This document shows positions 62,881-64,000 of a stretch of 64,000 nucleotides of DNA, piece by piece (positions within the stretch are counted from its first letter, which is position 1; each line of letters opens with the position of its first letter). Source of the stretch: an uncultured bacterium (GTDB lineage: Bacteria; Bacillota; Clostridia; Oscillospirales; Ruminococcaceae); the NCBI GenBank assembly GCA_905214345.1, contig CAJMLV010000002.1, positions 51,273-115,272 of the forward strand. The letters run 5' to 3'. The notes beneath the pieces are model-generated. The model was not told the DNA's origin. It did no database searches and saw only the letters and a program-made list of their open reading frames with translations. Position numbers and translations under genes: made by a program.

Positions 62881-64000
62881 ATGAAATCCACCAACATTCC
62901 CGAAGCCCGCCTGGGCATCGTGGCCGTCAGCCGCGACTGCTTCCCCATCGCTCTGTCCACCCAGCGCCGCCAGAACATCGTGGCCGCCTGCAAGGCCAAA
63001 GGCTTTGAACCCTATGAGTGCGGCGTCACGGTGGAGAATGAAGCCGATATGCTCAAGGCCGTGGAAGAGGTCAAAGCCGCGGGCTGCAACGCTCTGACGG
63101 TATTTTTGGGCAACTTCGGCCCCGAGACCCCCGAGACCCTCATCGCCAAGTACTTCGACGGCCCCTGCATGTTCGTGGCTGCCGCGGAAGGTGACGGCGA
63201 CATGATCAACGGCCGCGGCGACGCCTACTGCGGCATGCTGAACTGCTCCTACAACCTGGGTATGCGCCATCTGAAAGGGTACATCCCCGAATATCCTATC
63301 GGCACCGCCGAAGAACTGGCCGACAAGATGATCGAGTTCGTGCCCATCGCCCGCACCATCCTGGGCCTGAAAGACCTGAAGATCATCACCTTCGGTCCCC
63401 GTCCCCAGGACTTCTTTGCCTGCAACGCTCCCATCAAGGGCCTGTATGAGCTGGGCGTGGAGATCGAGGAAAACTCCGAACTGGATCTGCTGGTCTCCTA
63501 CAAGGAGCATGCCGACGACCCCCGCATCCCCGGAGTCTGCGCCGACATGGCTGCCGAGATGGGCGAGGGCAAGTATTATCCCGAACTGTCCGCCCGCATG
63601 GCCCAGTTTGAACTGACCCTGCTGGATTGGGCCGAAGCCCACAAGGGCAGCAAGAAGTATGTGGCCTTTGCGGACAAGTGCTGGCCCGCTTTCCCCAGCC
63701 AGTTCGGCTTTGAACCCTGCTATGTGAACTCCCGCCTGGCGTCCCGCGGTATCCCCGTTTCCTGCGAAGTGGACATCTACGGCGCTCTCTCCGAGTACAT
63801 CGGCATGTGTGTTTCCGGCGACACCGTCACCCTGCTGGACATCAACAACAGCGTGCCCGCCTACATTTACGATGAGGAGATCGCCGGCAAGTTTGATTAC
63901 AAGCTCACCGATACTTTCATGGGCTACCACTGCGGCAATACGCCTTCCTGCAAGATGTGCGCCGACCGTGCCGTGAAGTACCAGCTGATCCAGCACCGTC
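62881..64000 (+). CDS. L-fucose/L-arabinose isomerase-like protein (3' partial)
   Basis: Open from ATG 62881 (behind CGGAGGAACC) to the window end, 373 residues visible. IPEARLGIVAVSRDCFPIAL, LTVFLGNFGPETPETLIAKY, ITFGPRPQDFFACNAPIKGL, then a C-terminal part with EPCYVNSRLASRGIPVSCEV and TDTFMGYHCGNTPSCKM. This is the FucI/AraA-like isomerase fold that converts aldose to ketose. The exact sugar is unclear. It completes an isomerase-kinase pathway with the two upstream genes. Confidence 0.85.
   Translation, partial: MKSTNIPEARLGIVAVSRDCFPIALSTQRRQNIVAACKAKGFEPYECGVTVENEADMLKAVEEVKAAGCNALTVFLGNFGPETPETLIAKYFDGPCMFVAAAEGDGDMINGRGDAYCGMLNCSYNLGMRHLKGYIPEYPIGTAEELADKMIEFVPIARTILGLKDLKIITFGPRPQDFFACNAPIKGLYELGVEIEENSELDLLVSYKEHADDPRIPGVCADMAAEMGEGKYYPELSARMAQFELTLLDWAEAHKGSKKYVAFADKCWPAFPSQFGFEPCYVNSRLASRGIPVSCEVDIYGALSEYIGMCVSGDTVTLLDINNSVPAYIYDEEIAGKFDYKLTDTFMGYHCGNTPSCKMCADRAVKYQLIQHR

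Noticed and set aside
1..64000. CRISPR arrays, rRNA, tRNA, insertion sequences
   Set aside because: No regularly spaced repeats, rRNA-like blocks, transposase genes or cloverleaf-like sequences were seen on reading both strands; small tRNAs cannot be fully excluded without a covariance search.

Overview
The window is a high-GC, densely coded stretch of a bacterial chromosome. Gene families and signals (AGGAGG ribosome sites, sigma-A-like promoters, GHKL/LytTR signalling, ROK/XylR sugar control, type II isocitrate dehydrogenase, U-tract terminators) fit a gut-type Bacillota of the Oscillospirales (Faecalibacterium/Gemmiger/Subdoligranulum-like). That placement is an inference; no rRNA or tRNA is present to prove it.

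Layout. 1-3135: 3' part of a PAS-like/GGDEF diguanylate cyclase and a MATE efflux gene behind a promoter, a 6-codon leader ORF and a terminator (candidate attenuator). 3233-6368: two LuxR-type regulators. About 6430-46622: one co-directional block of about 40 kb that I read as a complete contractile injection system (CIS). 46636-50305: two overlapping dynamin-like GTPases on the minus strand. 50554-54381: an ABC-2 exporter with a GH3 glycosidase remnant fused to the end of its operon. 54614-56702: a LytTR response regulator and GHKL kinase. 56722-59305: sfsA, icd, and a MmcQ/YjbR gene. 59324-64000: a ROK repressor divergent from a sugar operon (xylulokinase-type kinase, DUF4867 protein, FucI-like isomerase running off the window).

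The CIS block has two halves. The downstream half (23876-46582) holds recognisable tail parts: Pvc16/DUF4255 cap protein, PAAR-like DUF4280 protein, a single sheath, two tube proteins, a small assembly gene pair, a long Pro/Ala-rich repeat protein, CIS_tube/LysM adaptor, a spike split over two genes, gp25, two baseplate-J-like proteins, a gpI-like protein, a DUF4157-type HExxH cargo candidate with its own promoter, a YbjN/CesT-like small protein and an AAA+ ATPase. No capsid, terminase, portal, holin or lysin gene is present. The upstream half (6472-23869) is unusual: an unknown basic protein, a second AAA+ ATPase, a 2,458-residue secreted and membrane-anchored protein with about nine chitobiase-C-like domains, a protein with the N-terminal YGKLLTA..F motif known from CIS loci, and three membrane proteins (one single-pass, one HAMP/degenerate cyclase-like, one MORN-repeat). 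Together these suggest a CIS coupled to the cell envelope and to signal sensing rather than a purely free particle.

The most notable sequence-level signals are a candidate programmed -1 frameshift (A_AAT_TTT at 28295-28301) joining the two small assembly ORFs, which lack a separate start codon for the second; a stable hairpin placed between the Shine-Dalgarno and the start codon of the sheath gene; and a perfect 28-nt palindrome just after the tube gene. All function calls are from reading the sequence; no database search was run.
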